16,471 nt of DNA from Caryophanales bacterium (GCA_028723545.1 JAQYER010000069.1:1-16471); one strand, 5' to 3'; positions 7,149-14,597 are shown, counted from the stretch's first letter. Notes: generated by a model from the letters alone, not told the origin. Translations and numbers: made by a program.

Positions 7149-8677
7149 TCAACTAAAATTCCGCTTGCGGCGATTTTATCTAAAAATTCTTTATATGTAT
7201 AATCACCAAGACATTTTGTGTCTCCGATGATTTTTTTATCAAATATTGATGGATCAGTAACATCTAATAACCCGTGATTATATAATTCTCTCATCGTCGC
7301 GACTTCGGTATTTTTAGAAATATTATTTAATAATGTTTCAAATTCACCACTTAATTTAAGTGTTAATCCACTATAAATTTGTTCTAAATCTGCAATTGAA
7401 CCAACTGGTAAATCAGTATCTGGGTTATGTAATAAATATTCCCACATTGGTTTCATTGTGCCATCTTCTTTAAAAATGTCATCGTGGAACACTTGCCCAA
7501 TTGTTAAATTATTGAAGGCATTTGGAATATCTTCAATTCTTGTGTTTTCAGGAATATATTTAATAAATTTATTATTCTTTATCGCATCAGAAGAATAATC
7601 AATAATGTCTCCGATAACTAAATTTTCATAACATTCAGTAATTTCAGAAATATAATATGGACGTTCTTCTCCGGTTTCAGGATCAATTTTAGTTTTGTTA
7701 AGAACACTTCTAAGTGCGAAAGGAATATCTTTATTTGAATCAATAAATGAAGATAAAGGTAATGAATTAATTTCAGTTCCAAGATCTAATATGCGACAAT
7801 CAAATAAAGCTTTAATAATTGGATTTAAATTATCTATTTGATCACCAAAAACATCAGAAACTGACATTTTTGCAATTCCTTCAGAAATATTATTAAAAGT
7901 ATATGTTGCTAAAAATCTTAAGATTGCAGAATCATCTTCAGTAATTGTAATCAATTGATTAAGCGGAGTGTTTTTAATCGTTTCTTCAAGTTCAGATACT
8001 TTGCAGTCTTTGAAATTATATAAGAAGTCTCCTTCCTTAATATCCAAAACATCTTCGACTTTCGCATCAGAAATAATTTCATCGAATATACCACCAGTAG
8101 AAGCTCCGCCTTCACCACTATTATCACCACTAAATTCAGATAATGGACGAGGATCATCATAATTAAAAGTTCCATCTTCATTTTTATGGAACGCTAATAA
8201 TTGTAAAAGTGGGTCTGAATTTTCGTTAATGTCTAAAATAACGGCAATCTTAGCTTCTTTTTTGACTTTAGTAAATAAAAAGTCCGGAACTTGTTCTAAA
8301 TCTAAAACAAGAATTTCATCCGTTGTAAAAGTAACACCTAAATATTTATTAAATGTTGAGCTTAATGTATCCGTTAATTCTCCAACAAATGGAGTTAAAT
8401 TATCTAATCCTTTAATTGATGTGAAATCAATATCGCCACTTGCCATAGATAAAGCAAAAGTGAACAGTGATTCATTTTGATATTTTTCTTTAACAATGGT
8501 GTTAGGGTCTTGACCAAAAGCAGAAATTAATTGGCCGGTTGAAACACATGTTGTCGCGTATACAATTCCTCCAACCGTTCCTCCGACTCCTAAAAATAAG
8601 CCGGATAAAAGACAAGCTAGATAACGCCAACCATAATGCTTTTTACGAGGTGAAATATATAAATCGTTTAAAGCCAT
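7145..8677 (-). CDS. Membrane-anchored extracytoplasmic repeat protein, unknown
   Basis: About 510 aa. A short basic N terminus is followed by one Gly-rich hydrophobic helix (about 18-41); the rest is polar, acidic and predicted outside the membrane. A Ser/Gly-rich linker lies at about 183-197. The C-terminal half holds three related 16-residue units, ISEGIAKMSVSDVFGD (264-279), ITECYENLVIGDIIDY (346-361) and IPNAFNNLTIGQVFHD (384-399), sharing a hydrophobic pattern around N-L-x-I-G-D/Q. The start is set at ATG 8677, because the more upstream ATG at 8728 lies in the -35 box of a near-consensus promoter, whereas 8677 has AGGGGG just before it. No known family was recognised; a surface or envelope role is inferred from topology. 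Confidence 0.7.
   Translation of the reverse strand: MALNDLYISPRKKHYGWRYLACLLSGLFLGVGGTVGGIVYATTCVSTGQLISAFGQDPNTIVKEKYQNESLFTFALSMASGDIDFTSIKGLDNLTPFVGELTDTLSSTFNKYLGVTFTTDEILVLDLEQVPDFLFTKVKKEAKIAVILDINENSDPLLQLLAFHKNEDGTFNYDDPRPLSEFSGDNSGEGGASTGGIFDEIISDAKVEDVLDIKEGDFLYNFKDCKVSELEETIKNTPLNQLITITEDDSAILRFLATYTFNNISEGIAKMSVSDVFGDQIDNLNPIIKALFDCRILDLGTEINSLPLSSFIDSNKDIPFALRSVLNKTKIDPETGEERPYYISEITECYENLVIGDIIDYSSDAIKNNKFIKYIPENTRIEDIPNAFNNLTIGQVFHDDIFKEDGTMKPMWEYLLHNPDTDLPVGSIADLEQIYSGLTLKLSGEFETLLNNISKNTEVATMRELYNHGLLDVTDPSIFDKKIIGDTKCLGDYTYKEFLDKIAASGILVD
7152..7178. terminator. Possible terminator inside the 3' end of the surface-protein gene
   Basis: CCGC-TT-GCGG (7161-7170) is flanked by AAAAT on the left and ATTTT on the right with small bulges, so it can fold from either strand. 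It sits just past the plus-strand stop at 7148 and within the last codons of the minus-strand gene. The two-base loop and the bulges weaken the case. Confidence 0.25.
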
Positions 8678-8681
8678 TTTG

Positions 8682-8687
8682 CCCCCT
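8682..8687 (-). promoter_or_regulatory. Ribosome-binding site fixing the surface-protein start
   Basis: The minus strand reads AGGGGG four bases before the ATG at 8677. With the promoter at 8700-8728 it rules out the longer N terminus. Confidence 0.55.
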
Positions 8688-8699
8688 GCTTCGCTTTTG

Positions 8700-8728
8700 A
8701 TTATACACAAAAAAACGATTTTAGTCAA
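8700..8728 (-). promoter_or_regulatory. Near-consensus sigma-A promoter of the surface-protein gene
   Basis: On the minus strand TTGACT (8723-8728) and TATAAT (8700-8705) are 17 bp apart, 11 of 12 matches to consensus, and the spacer contains a T7 run. Transcription would begin near 8693, giving a leader of about 15 nt. This is the best promoter in the window. Confidence 0.8.
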
Positions 8729-8741
8729 TTTTTTGAGAGTT

Positions 8742-8830
8742 AAGATAAATTAATATTATCTTTATGTTATTTTTTAATCATAAAATAACTTATCTCTATA
8801 AATTAGAAAAAACCATATATAGTCCACTAT
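8742..8830 (-). terminator. AT-rich hairpin cluster after the asnS operon
   Basis: Three inverted repeats lie between the operon end and the next promoter: AAGATAA/TTATCTT (8742-8748, 8756-8762), GTTATTTT/AAAATAAC (8766-8773, 8782-8789) and a short ATAGT/ACTAT element (8819-8830). The last is followed on the minus strand, six bases on, by a T6 run (8807-8812). The position suits termination of the long minus-strand operon, but no stem is GC-rich. Confidence 0.3.
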
Positions 8831-8853
8831 TTCAAAAAAATTAATATAAAAAA

Positions 8854-9009
8854 TTATTTAGACAAAATTATGCTAACGATTCCAATAACAATTACGATGA
8901 ATAAAACAATATCGAAAATAAGAAATAAGAAAAAGAAACGATTTTTTGAATGTTGTTTTTCTTCTTCTTTTTTATTTTTTAATTCTAAATTTTCTGTATT
9001 GTTTTCCAT
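8854..9009 (-). CDS. 51-aa single-span membrane peptide downstream of asnS
   Basis: A short open frame, ATG at 9007-9009 and TAA at 8854-8856. The product begins MENNTENLELKNKKEEEKQ, a charged hydrophilic N terminus of about 24 residues. A hydrophobic stretch from FFFLFLIF to the end (about 25-49) follows, and the protein stops at SK. It would be a tail-anchored, type II-like small membrane protein. The start lies 2 nt after the asnS stop and has no Shine-Dalgarno sequence, which suggests translational coupling. The clean split between a charged segment and one membrane helix argues for a real gene. No family was recognised. Confidence 0.55.
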   Translation of the reverse strand: MENNTENLELKNKKEEEKQHSKNRFFFLFLIFDIVLFIVIVIGIVSIILSK

Positions 9010-9011
9010 AA

Positions 9012-10415
9012 TTAATATTTAATTGGATCGCTTGTTCTTGGGAATGGTTGAACATCACGAATATTTGATATACCAGTTACATACATTAATAAACGGTCAA
9101 AACCGATACCAAAGCCAGCATGTGGACATCCACCATAACGACGAGTATCTAAATACCAATCAAGTTCTTTATCGTTTCCGGCTTTTTCCATCTTTTCTTT
9201 TAAAATATCATATCTTTCTTCACGTTGTGAACCACCGACTAATTCACCAACATATGGAACAAGTAAATCACAAGCAGCAACTGTTTTTCCATCATCGTTT
9301 CTTCTCATATAGAAGGCTTTTAATTCTTCTGGATAATCAATAACAAAAACCGGTCCTTTTACAATTTGTTCAGTAATATATCTTTCATGTTCTGATTGTA
9401 AATCCATGCCCCAATAAATATTGTTGTTTTCAAATTTATGGCCATTTTTAACGGCTTCTTGTAATTTTTCAATTGCTTCAGTATATGGCATTCTTTTGAA
9501 ATCACTATTCACAACAGCGGTTAATCTTTCAATTAATGTCTTATCGACAAAATTGTTAAAGAATTCAAGTTCGTCTTTACATTCATTTAAAGCATAATTG
9601 ATACAGAATTTTAATGAAGCTTCAATTAAATTCATGTCATCTTCTAAATCCGCGAAAGCAATTTCTGGTTCAATCATCCAGAATTCAGATGCATGTCTTG
9701 TTGTATTTGAATGCTCCGCTCTAAAAGTAGGACCAAATGTATATACATCTCTAAAGCACATCGCAAATGTTTCAACATGTAATTGACCAGAAACATTCAT
9801 AATAACTGGTTTGCCATAAAATGAATTTGGATCTTTATCTTTAGTAACAACTGAGAAAGTTGAACCAGCTCCTTCTGCATCATTACCAGTAATAATTGGA
9901 GTGTGGACATACATAAATCCTTCACTTTGGAAAAATGTATGTATCGCCATTGACATTGCGTTACGAACTCTAAATACAGCGTTAAACATATTTGCTCTTC
10001 CTCTTAAATGAGCAATATCGCGCAAGAATTCAACTGAATGTCTTTTCTTTTGAAGTGGATATGATGGATCTACATCACCAACTAATTCAAAACTTTCGAC
10101 TCGAATTTCAAAAGGTTGTTTCATTGTCGGAGTTAAAACTAATTCACCTTTAACAGCGATAGCTGCACCAGTATTAACATGACTTAATTCATAATCTCCA
10201 TCTTTAATATTTCCACTATAAACTAATTGAGCGTTTTTAAAACAAGTACCATCATTAATTGCGATAAAACCAATTGATCCGGAATCTCTATTCGTGCGAA
10301 CCCATCCTTCAATAAATACTTTATTTAAAGACGACAAAATATTTTTAGATTCTTCATCATTTGAATTAATGAATGAATAAATATCACAAATAGTTACACT
10401 TTTATAATCTTCCAT
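9012..10415 (-). CDS. asnS: Asparagine-tRNA ligase (AsnRS)
   Basis: Cytoplasmic class IIb aminoacyl-tRNA synthetase that charges tRNA-Asn. At 467 aa it has the expected size. An N-terminal OB-fold anticodon-binding domain (about 30-110) precedes the class II catalytic core. Motif 2 is FRAEHSNTTRHASEFW (231-246), the wording typical of AsnRS rather than AspRS. Motif 3 is GFGIGFDRLLMYVTG (434-448). An AsnRS of this type implies direct Asn charging rather than only the transamidation route. GAGG stands 8 nt before the ATG at 10415. The gene follows tsaD after 50 nt that contain a possible promoter, so it may be read both within the operon and from its own start. Confidence 0.96.
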   Translation of the reverse strand: MEDYKSVTICDIYSFINSNDEESKNILSSLNKVFIEGWVRTNRDSGSIGFIAINDGTCFKNAQLVYSGNIKDGDYELSHVNTGAAIAVKGELVLTPTMKQPFEIRVESFELVGDVDPSYPLQKKRHSVEFLRDIAHLRGRANMFNAVFRVRNAMSMAIHTFFQSEGFMYVHTPIITGNDAEGAGSTFSVVTKDKDPNSFYGKPVIMNVSGQLHVETFAMCFRDVYTFGPTFRAEHSNTTRHASEFWMIEPEIAFADLEDDMNLIEASLKFCINYALNECKDELEFFNNFVDKTLIERLTAVVNSDFKRMPYTEAIEKLQEAVKNGHKFENNNIYWGMDLQSEHERYITEQIVKGPVFVIDYPEELKAFYMRRNDDGKTVAACDLLVPYVGELVGGSQREERYDILKEKMEKAGNDKELDWYLDTRRYGGCPHAGFGIGFDRLLMYVTGISNIRDVQPFPRTSDPIKY

Positions 10416-10443
10416 AATCGTTTCCTCGCTTTTTAATTATTAA

Positions 10444-10449
10444 ATTATA
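10444..10449 (-). promoter_or_regulatory. Possible -10 box upstream of asnS
   Basis: A perfect TATAAT on the minus strand lies in the 50-nt tsaD-asnS gap, about 29 nt before the asnS ATG. No good -35 is found at 16-18 bp, and the region is so AT-rich that chance is likely. Confidence 0.3.
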
Positions 10450-10465
10450 TTACATATTAATTTAT

Positions 10466-11479
10466 TTAGTTATAAATTTTGTATTTATCTATTCTCCAGT
10501 TAGGGTCACATGAAATTGATAAAGGCGCAAATACTTTCATATCATATAAATGAGTAGCTAATCTAGCAATCATTGCCGCATTATCAGTTGTGCACCATAA
10601 TGGAGGAACAACTAATTCTATATTAGTATTGTCAAATCGTTCGTGCATTTTTTGTCTTAGATAACTATTGGCAGAAACACCACCCGCTAAAACGATTTGT
10701 TTAATATCATATTGATTAACTGCTCTATTAACTCTATCCATCACCATACCAATTGCAGTATCTTGAAATGATTTGCATAAATTAGGAATATTAATTTCAT
10801 TTCCTCGAGCTTTTTCATTATTAACTAAATTAATAACCGCGGTTTTTAATCCAGAATAAGAGAAATTTAATGATCCATCATGCAAAGGAGTAGGTAAATT
10901 ATATGTATGTTCACCTTCTTTTGACAATTTATCAATTGGAATTCCACCAGGATATGGAAGACCAACTGTTCTTGCAACTTTATCAAAACATTCTCCAATC
11001 GCATCATCTTTAGTTTCGCCAATAATTTCAAATTCCATTGAAGAAGGCATATACACTAATTCGGTATTACCACCACTAACAACAACTGATAATAATGGGA
11101 ATTTTAATGGATGAGAATATTCATTCGCGTATATATGTCCCGCTAAATGGTGAACAGGTATTAATGGTTTATGATATAACATCGCTAATGTTTTTGCAGT
11201 TTGCATTCCAACATGTAATGCTCCAATTAAACCTGGACCCCTTGTAAATGCAAAAGCATCAATATCTTCTAAATTGACATTGGCTTTTTCTAATGATTCA
11301 TTTAAAACAAATAAAATATTTTCGCAATGTAATCTAGATGCTACTTCAGGCATAACACCACCATATTTAACATGCATCTCAATTTGAGTAGCGACGACAT
11401 TGCTTAAAAGCTCCCCATCTTTAATAATAGAGATTGAAGTTTCATCACAGCTTGATTCAATTGCTAATATTGTTGCCAT
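10466..11479 (-). CDS. tsaD: tRNA N6-adenosine threonylcarbamoyltransferase TsaD
   Basis: Catalytic subunit of the bacterial t6A complex. With TsaB and TsaE it transfers threonylcarbamoyl from its AMP conjugate to A37 of ANN-decoding tRNAs. The 337-aa length is standard. The ASKHA-fold N terminus begins ILAIESSCDETS, the metal-binding HHLAGH motif is at 110-115 (H111 and H115), and the C-terminal AGGVSANSYLR and DNAAMIA nucleotide-site motifs are present. The ATG abuts the rimI stop (TAAATG) and AGAGG in the rimI tail serves as ribosome-binding site, so the two are coupled. Its partners tsaE and tsaB lie just upstream in the same operon; tsaC, which makes the substrate, is not in this window. 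Confidence 0.97.
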   Translation of the reverse strand: MATILAIESSCDETSISIIKDGELLSNVVATQIEMHVKYGGVMPEVASRLHCENILFVLNESLEKANVNLEDIDAFAFTRGPGLIGALHVGMQTAKTLAMLYHKPLIPVHHLAGHIYANEYSHPLKFPLLSVVVSGGNTELVYMPSSMEFEIIGETKDDAIGECFDKVARTVGLPYPGGIPIDKLSKEGEHTYNLPTPLHDGSLNFSYSGLKTAVINLVNNEKARGNEINIPNLCKSFQDTAIGMVMDRVNRAVNQYDIKQIVLAGGVSANSYLRQKMHERFDNTNIELVVPPLWCTTDNAAMIARLATHLYDMKVFAPLSISCDPNWRIDKYKIYN

Positions 11480-11926
11480 TTAAATTAACCTCTTTAACAT
11501 ATATAACGCATCTTCGCCATTTCGGTAATATGCTTTTTTGATTGTAATATCAATATATCCATTTTTTCGATATAGATTTTGTGCAGCTAAATTTGATTTT
11601 CTCACTTCAAGAGTAATTGTTTCTACTTGATCATCAATATCATTTGGAAATGTTTTTTCCATCGCTAACAATAATTCGGTCGCGATGTTTTGTTTACGAT
11701 AATCTTTTGTAACTGCAATTTGGGAAATTGTTGATGATGTAAACGTAATCATATAATCAATAAAGCCAACAATTTTATCATCAATAATTGCCACTAAAAC
11801 AGTCGAACACGGATTAGTTGTTAATTCATAAATTAGATCTTCTCTTTTATATGGATCAACAAAGCATTCATTTTCAATTATCTCAATTTGATCTAAATCA
11901 TCTAAAGTTGCTTTTCTAATTATCAT
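11480..11926 (-). CDS. rimI: GNAT acetyltransferase, RimI family
   Basis: A 148-aa GNAT protein. RimI acetylates the N-terminal alanine of ribosomal protein S18; in Firmicutes the gene sits between tsaB and tsaD exactly as here. Visible features are the acetyl-CoA loop after strand 4 (QIAVTKDYRKQNIA, 69-82, an R/Q-x-x-G/A-type loop with N80-I-A in place of the usual G-I/V-G/A), a TLEVR segment carrying the glutamate of the RimI active site (about E107), SNLAAQNLYRKNGY (111-124) and an AYYRNGEDALYM stretch near the end typical of RimI. The start overlaps the tsaB stop as ATGA. The family is clear; the S18 substrate is taken from homologues and the strong gene order. Confidence 0.9.
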   Translation of the reverse strand: MIIRKATLDDLDQIEIIENECFVDPYKREDLIYELTTNPCSTVLVAIIDDKIVGFIDYMITFTSSTISQIAVTKDYRKQNIATELLLAMEKTFPNDIDDQVETITLEVRKSNLAAQNLYRKNGYIDITIKKAYYRNGEDALYMLKRLI

Positions 11927-12513
11927 TTATATAAATCCTTCAAATAAACTGGGTTGACTTTATAAATATCATCAACTTTATGAATATCATCCATTGCTAA
12001 TAAAAGATTATCGATGATGCTGTATTTAGAAGATTCCAATTGAAGATGCTTAACATCACCGCATATTTCATATTGAGGATGTTCTTCGATATATTTTTTT
12101 ACTGCATTGTTATCTAAAATTTGATCTTGTTCAATAATATTATTTCCATCATATACTGCAAAATAACTTCTTTCACTTCTCGCATTCATAATAACAATTG
12201 ATGGATTATTTGATTTTAATAATTGTAGTGAACTAACCGCATACATTGAACATTTACATGCATAACAAATCGTTTTAGCGACAGTTAATCCAATTCTCAC
12301 TCCTGTATATGAACCAGGACCAACACCAACACAAACACCATCAATATCTTTTCGATTAACGTTATGCTTGGTTAATAATTTATCTATTTCAACAACGAGT
12401 AATTCGCTTTGTCTTTGCCAAGCTTCATAAGATATATAATCAATTAATTGTTTGTCTTTACATAATCCAACATTTAATTGGGTATTTGATGTATCGATAA
12501 GTAATTCAAACAT
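11923..12513 (-). CDS. tsaB: t6A complex scaffold TsaB (YeaZ)
   Basis: An inactive TsaD paralogue that dimerises with TsaD and is required for t6A synthesis. The N-terminal ASKHA half shows LLIDTSN near residue 4 and the family signature GVGPGSYTGVRIGL at about 65-78. At 196 aa it is on the short side of the family, with a compact C-terminal half. The start is set at ATG 12513, one base after the tsaE stop: the AAAGGAG in the tsaE tail is directly against the in-frame TTG (12525) and only 3 nt from GTG (12522), but 12 nt from the ATG. The stop overlaps the rimI start (ATGA). Membership in the t6A operon supports the assignment. Confidence 0.93.
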   Translation of the reverse strand: MFELLIDTSNTQLNVGLCKDKQLIDYISYEAWQRQSELLVVEIDKLLTKHNVNRKDIDGVCVGVGPGSYTGVRIGLTVAKTICYACKCSMYAVSSLQLLKSNNPSIVIMNARSERSYFAVYDGNNIIEQDQILDNNAVKKYIEEHPQYEICGDVKHLQLESSKYSIIDNLLLAMDDIHKVDDIYKVNPVYLKDLYK

Positions 12514-12514
12514 A

Positions 12515-12970
12515 TTATTCACCAACTCCTTTAATTAATTGTTCATAAAATCCATTTGGATCATTAATTATTATTTGACGAACACTATCATCGATTCTTG
12601 TAATTTGAATTTCCAAATGTTTATGTGGAATTAACGGTTCAATAAATTGAGGCCATTCAATAAAAGTAATTCCGTTTCCTTCGATATATTCTTCTAATCC
12701 GATTTCAATATCTTGTCCTTCTAAACGATATGCATCGATATGAAACACTGGTGGATTTACTTCAAAATAACATTTCAAAATATTAAATGTTGGAGAAATG
12801 ACGTGATCAAAATATCCAAAATAAGATAATGCACCGGAAACAAAAGTTGTTTTTCCAGCCCCTAAATCACCGGTTAATAAAACTACGTCGCCAGGATTTA
12901 ATTTAGATGCGACTTTTTTAGCAAATTCTTTTGTTTCGTTTTCGTTATTTGTAATTAGTTTGTATTCCAT
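12515..12970 (-). CDS. tsaE: t6A ATPase TsaE (YjeE)
   Basis: A small P-loop ATPase that drives turnover of the TsaB-TsaD complex. The 151-aa protein carries Walker A GDLGAGKTT (34-42, K40, T41), the SPTFNI switch segment (59-64), HIDAYRL (77-83) and FIEWP (103-107), the complete family set. It lies 8 nt after the DUF402 gene and 1 nt before the tsaB ATG. The AGG near the DUF402 stop is the only ribosome-binding candidate, so coupling with the upstream gene is likely. The AAAGGAG for tsaB is encoded within its last codons. Confidence 0.96.
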   Translation of the reverse strand: MEYKLITNNENETKEFAKKVASKLNPGDVVLLTGDLGAGKTTFVSGALSYFGYFDHVISPTFNILKCYFEVNPPVFHIDAYRLEGQDIEIGLEEYIEGNGITFIEWPQFIEPLIPHKHLEIQITRIDDSVRQIIINDPNGFYEQLIKGVGE

Positions 12971-12978
12971 TTTGATTA

Positions 12979-13509
12979 TTACCTAGAATAAATTTCTTTT
13001 TTAAAATTTTTGAATGTATTTAATATTTCGTCAGGACGGAATGGATATGATTTAGATTTAATCATCTTATAAATCTCTTCTAACTGGGTTGATAAAATTT
13101 GTTTTACTTCATCACCATAATGTTGTTCGTTTGAATGCCTTTTAAATTCATTAACATCGAGCAATTTAACCGAACCACTTGAAGACATTTTAACATCGAG
13201 ATCATAGTCGATATATTTTAAATATTTTCCATCATACACTGTTGGTGACGCTAAATTGACATAAAAACCAACCCCATCTTTTTTCATCATTGCCAAAACA
13301 TTCAACCATTTGTGCTTTGCTAAAAAGAATAAAGCCGGTTCTTTTGTTCTCCATTTTCTTCCGTCAGATTCAATAACTGATGATCTAACGCTGACAATAA
13401 TAAAATATTCGTCTGTTTCGTCGAGACAATATCCATAACTCCATTCGCGATGGAGTTCTCCGTTATGCTTGTATGCCTGGATCTTAATCCATTTTCCTTT
13501 CGCGTCCAT
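12979..13509 (-). CDS. DUF402/UPF0374 nucleoside tri-/diphosphatase (Ntdp-like)
   Basis: 176 aa, the exact length of Bacillus YgaC-type UPF0374 proteins. A staphylococcal homologue (Ntdp) hydrolyses nucleoside tri- and diphosphates, so a cytoplasmic phosphatase role is inferred from the family. Visible family features are REWSYGYCLD (21-30), FFLAKHKWLNV (61-71), FYVNLASP (82-89) and the acidic strand YIDYDLDVK (99-107), whose aspartates with D118 would bind metal in the FomD/DUF402 barrel. It heads the tsaE-tsaB-rimI-tsaD-asnS operon. GGAG lies 8 nt before the ATG. Its 5' leader carries two overlapping palindromes (13523-13556), suggesting that the whole operon is controlled at this point. 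Confidence 0.9.
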   Translation of the reverse strand: MDAKGKWIKIQAYKHNGELHREWSYGYCLDETDEYFIIVSVRSSVIESDGRKWRTKEPALFFLAKHKWLNVLAMMKKDGVGFYVNLASPTVYDGKYLKYIDYDLDVKMSSSGSVKLLDVNEFKRHSNEQHYGDEVKQILSTQLEEIYKMIKSKSYPFRPDEILNTFKNFKKEIYSR

Positions 13510-13522
13510 TTTTTGCTCCGAT

Positions 13523-13556
13523 GTTAGATAAAATCTAACCTACTAGTAGGTTCGAT
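13523..13556 (-). promoter_or_regulatory. Two overlapping palindromes at the operon transcription start (operator or RNA switch)
   Basis: Palindrome A, AACCTACTAGTAGGTT (13537-13552), is a perfect 16-bp palindrome that extends to 24 bp (13533-13556) with one mismatched pair. Palindrome B is GTTAGAT-AAA-ATCTAAC (13523-13539), a perfect 7-bp stem with a 3-nt loop. They share three bases of arm, so in RNA only one can form completely. The predicted transcription start (about 13553) lies at the edge of A, and the ribosome-binding site GGAG lies just past B. This suits either a repressor operator over the start site or alternative leader hairpins. Confidence 0.55.
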
Positions 13557-13559
13557 GGT

Positions 13560-13568
13560 ATTATAGCA
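13560..13568 (-). promoter_or_regulatory. Extended -10 promoter of the DUF402-tsa-asnS operon
   Basis: The minus strand reads TGCTATAAT, a consensus extended -10 element, about 50 nt before the DUF402 start. The -35 region at 17-bp spacing (TATATT) is weak, as expected for extended -10 promoters. Confidence 0.65.
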
Positions 13569-13648
13569 CAATAACAAATAACAATATATTTCTTTTGTAA
13601 TATTGCTCTGATTAGTGGTAAAAAATTTCTTGCTTTTATCAAAGTTCC

Positions 13649-13674
13649 AAAAAGAGACTCGGTCGGTGGCCTCT
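13649..13674 (-). terminator. Intrinsic terminator of the fic gene
   Basis: On the minus strand a 6-bp stem AGAGGC/GTCTCT with one G-T pair and a GC-rich 10-nt loop leads into TTTTT, 22 nt past the fic stop. It stands out as the most GC-rich patch in the intergenic DNA. Confidence 0.6.
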
Positions 13675-13695
13675 AATGAATCATAATAAGTATTC

Positions 13696-14586
13696 CTAAT
13701 ACTGAATCTTAAAATAATCTAGATAAGCTTTAACCGTATCTTGGCCGTATAAACATGTATCAATAAGCCAACCATGTTCTTGATTCCAGTTCTTTAGACC
13801 ACGGTAATAAAATTCCTTTTTGCTATCTAAAATAATAAATGGAACAATATTGTTCTTTAAACATTCTTTAAATGCGATGAGCCTGCCCACTCTACCATTG
13901 CCATCTTGGAAAGGATGAATACACTCAAAGTCAACGTGGAACTCCACTATTTCTTCAAATGTATGATTGGTTTTCTTATTATATGCATCAACAAGTTTTT
14001 TCATTTCTTGTTTAACTTCTTTAGGGTCTGTTGTGGATCTGTCGTCAACTTCGTTAGGTATTAATTTGTAATCGCCCACCATAAACCAAGGCTCTTTGGA
14101 ATCTGATGTTCCTGTCTTTAATATACGATGTAGCTGTTTAATAAATGATTCACTTAATTTTCTATTAGCAAAATCAATCGCTAAATCAATGCATCTGAAA
14201 TGATTAACAGTTTCGATAATATCATCTACCTTAATGGCTTTATTATTAACGCCTATTGTTTTGGTTTCATAAATATATCTAGTTTCATCACGAGTTAATT
14301 CAGAGCCTTCAATATGATTAGAGTTATAAGTCATCTCAATTTGAAGTTTATGATATATTCCACCTTTGATTTGAGATTCTTTCTCTTTTACTAAAACGTC
14401 TAATAGACCATAGTTCTTATTAGAATGACGAATTTGTCTTACTGGCTTAGCAGCGTTTTCAGGAATCATCCAAGTCTTGCCTTCTAAATAAGCACCGACC
14501 ACTCTTCCTTTAGAACAATAATCTCTAACGCTTCTTTCAGAGATGTTCCAGAGTTTTGCTATTTTATTACTTGTTAAATACTTCAT
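13696..14586 (-). CDS. Fic-family AMPylase with N-terminal helix-turn-helix
   Basis: 296 aa. Residues 1-45 form an excisionase/MerR-like winged helix (TSNKIAKLWNISERSVRDYC, then a GKTWMIPENAAKP wing) suited to DNA binding. The Fic domain has the full catalytic motif HPFQDGNGRVGR (224-235, H224), so transfer of AMP from ATP to a target side chain should be possible. An SxxxEG inhibitory motif (S89 to G94, E93) lies before the Fic core, the class II arrangement in which the glutamate blocks ATP binding. No antitoxin gene is needed for this class and none is seen. The ATG at 14586 has no Shine-Dalgarno sequence and lies at the expected transcription start. Its own promoter and terminator, plus the YhcG remnant nearby, suggest an acquired cassette. 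The target is unknown. Confidence 0.9.
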   Translation of the reverse strand: MKYLTSNKIAKLWNISERSVRDYCSKGRVVGAYLEGKTWMIPENAAKPVRQIRHSNKNYGLLDVLVKEKESQIKGGIYHKLQIEMTYNSNHIEGSELTRDETRYIYETKTIGVNNKAIKVDDIIETVNHFRCIDLAIDFANRKLSESFIKQLHRILKTGTSDSKEPWFMVGDYKLIPNEVDDRSTTDPKEVKQEMKKLVDAYNKKTNHTFEEIVEFHVDFECIHPFQDGNGRVGRLIAFKECLKNNIVPFIILDSKKEFYYRGLKNWNQEHGWLIDTCLYGQDTVKAYLDYFKIQY

Positions 14587-14597
14587 ACTTGAAGTAT
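14581..14597. promoter_or_regulatory. Overlapping palindromes on the fic start codon (candidate autoregulatory operator)
   Basis: ATACTT-G-AAGTAT (14585-14597) and CTTCA-TACT-TGAAG (14581-14594) overlap each other, the start codon and the -10 box. A protein bound here would block both transcription and start-codon access. Because the Fic protein has an N-terminal helix-turn-helix, self-binding is a reasonable guess. Confidence 0.4.

Noticed and set aside
7951..8480. Three open frames inside the surface-protein gene (7951-8181 minus, 7968-8162 plus, 8229-8480 plus)
   Set aside because: Out-of-frame or antisense to a continuous 510-aa gene; no start signals or family resemblance.
8675..8728. 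Longer N terminus (ATG 8728) for the surface protein
   Set aside because: This ATG falls in the TTGACT -35 element of an excellent promoter, so it cannot be in that transcript; the extra 17 residues look unlike a signal or coding extension.
9023..9786. Plus-strand frames opposite asnS (9023-9343, 9598-9786)
   Set aside because: Antisense to highly conserved AsnRS codons; no ribosome-binding sites.
13653..13674. Resemblance of the GC-rich loop to the 3' hairpin of a Cas9 tracrRNA
   Set aside because: The ACCGA/CGGT-like bases do not pair as in tracrRNA, and no repeats or cas genes are nearby; a fic terminator explains it.
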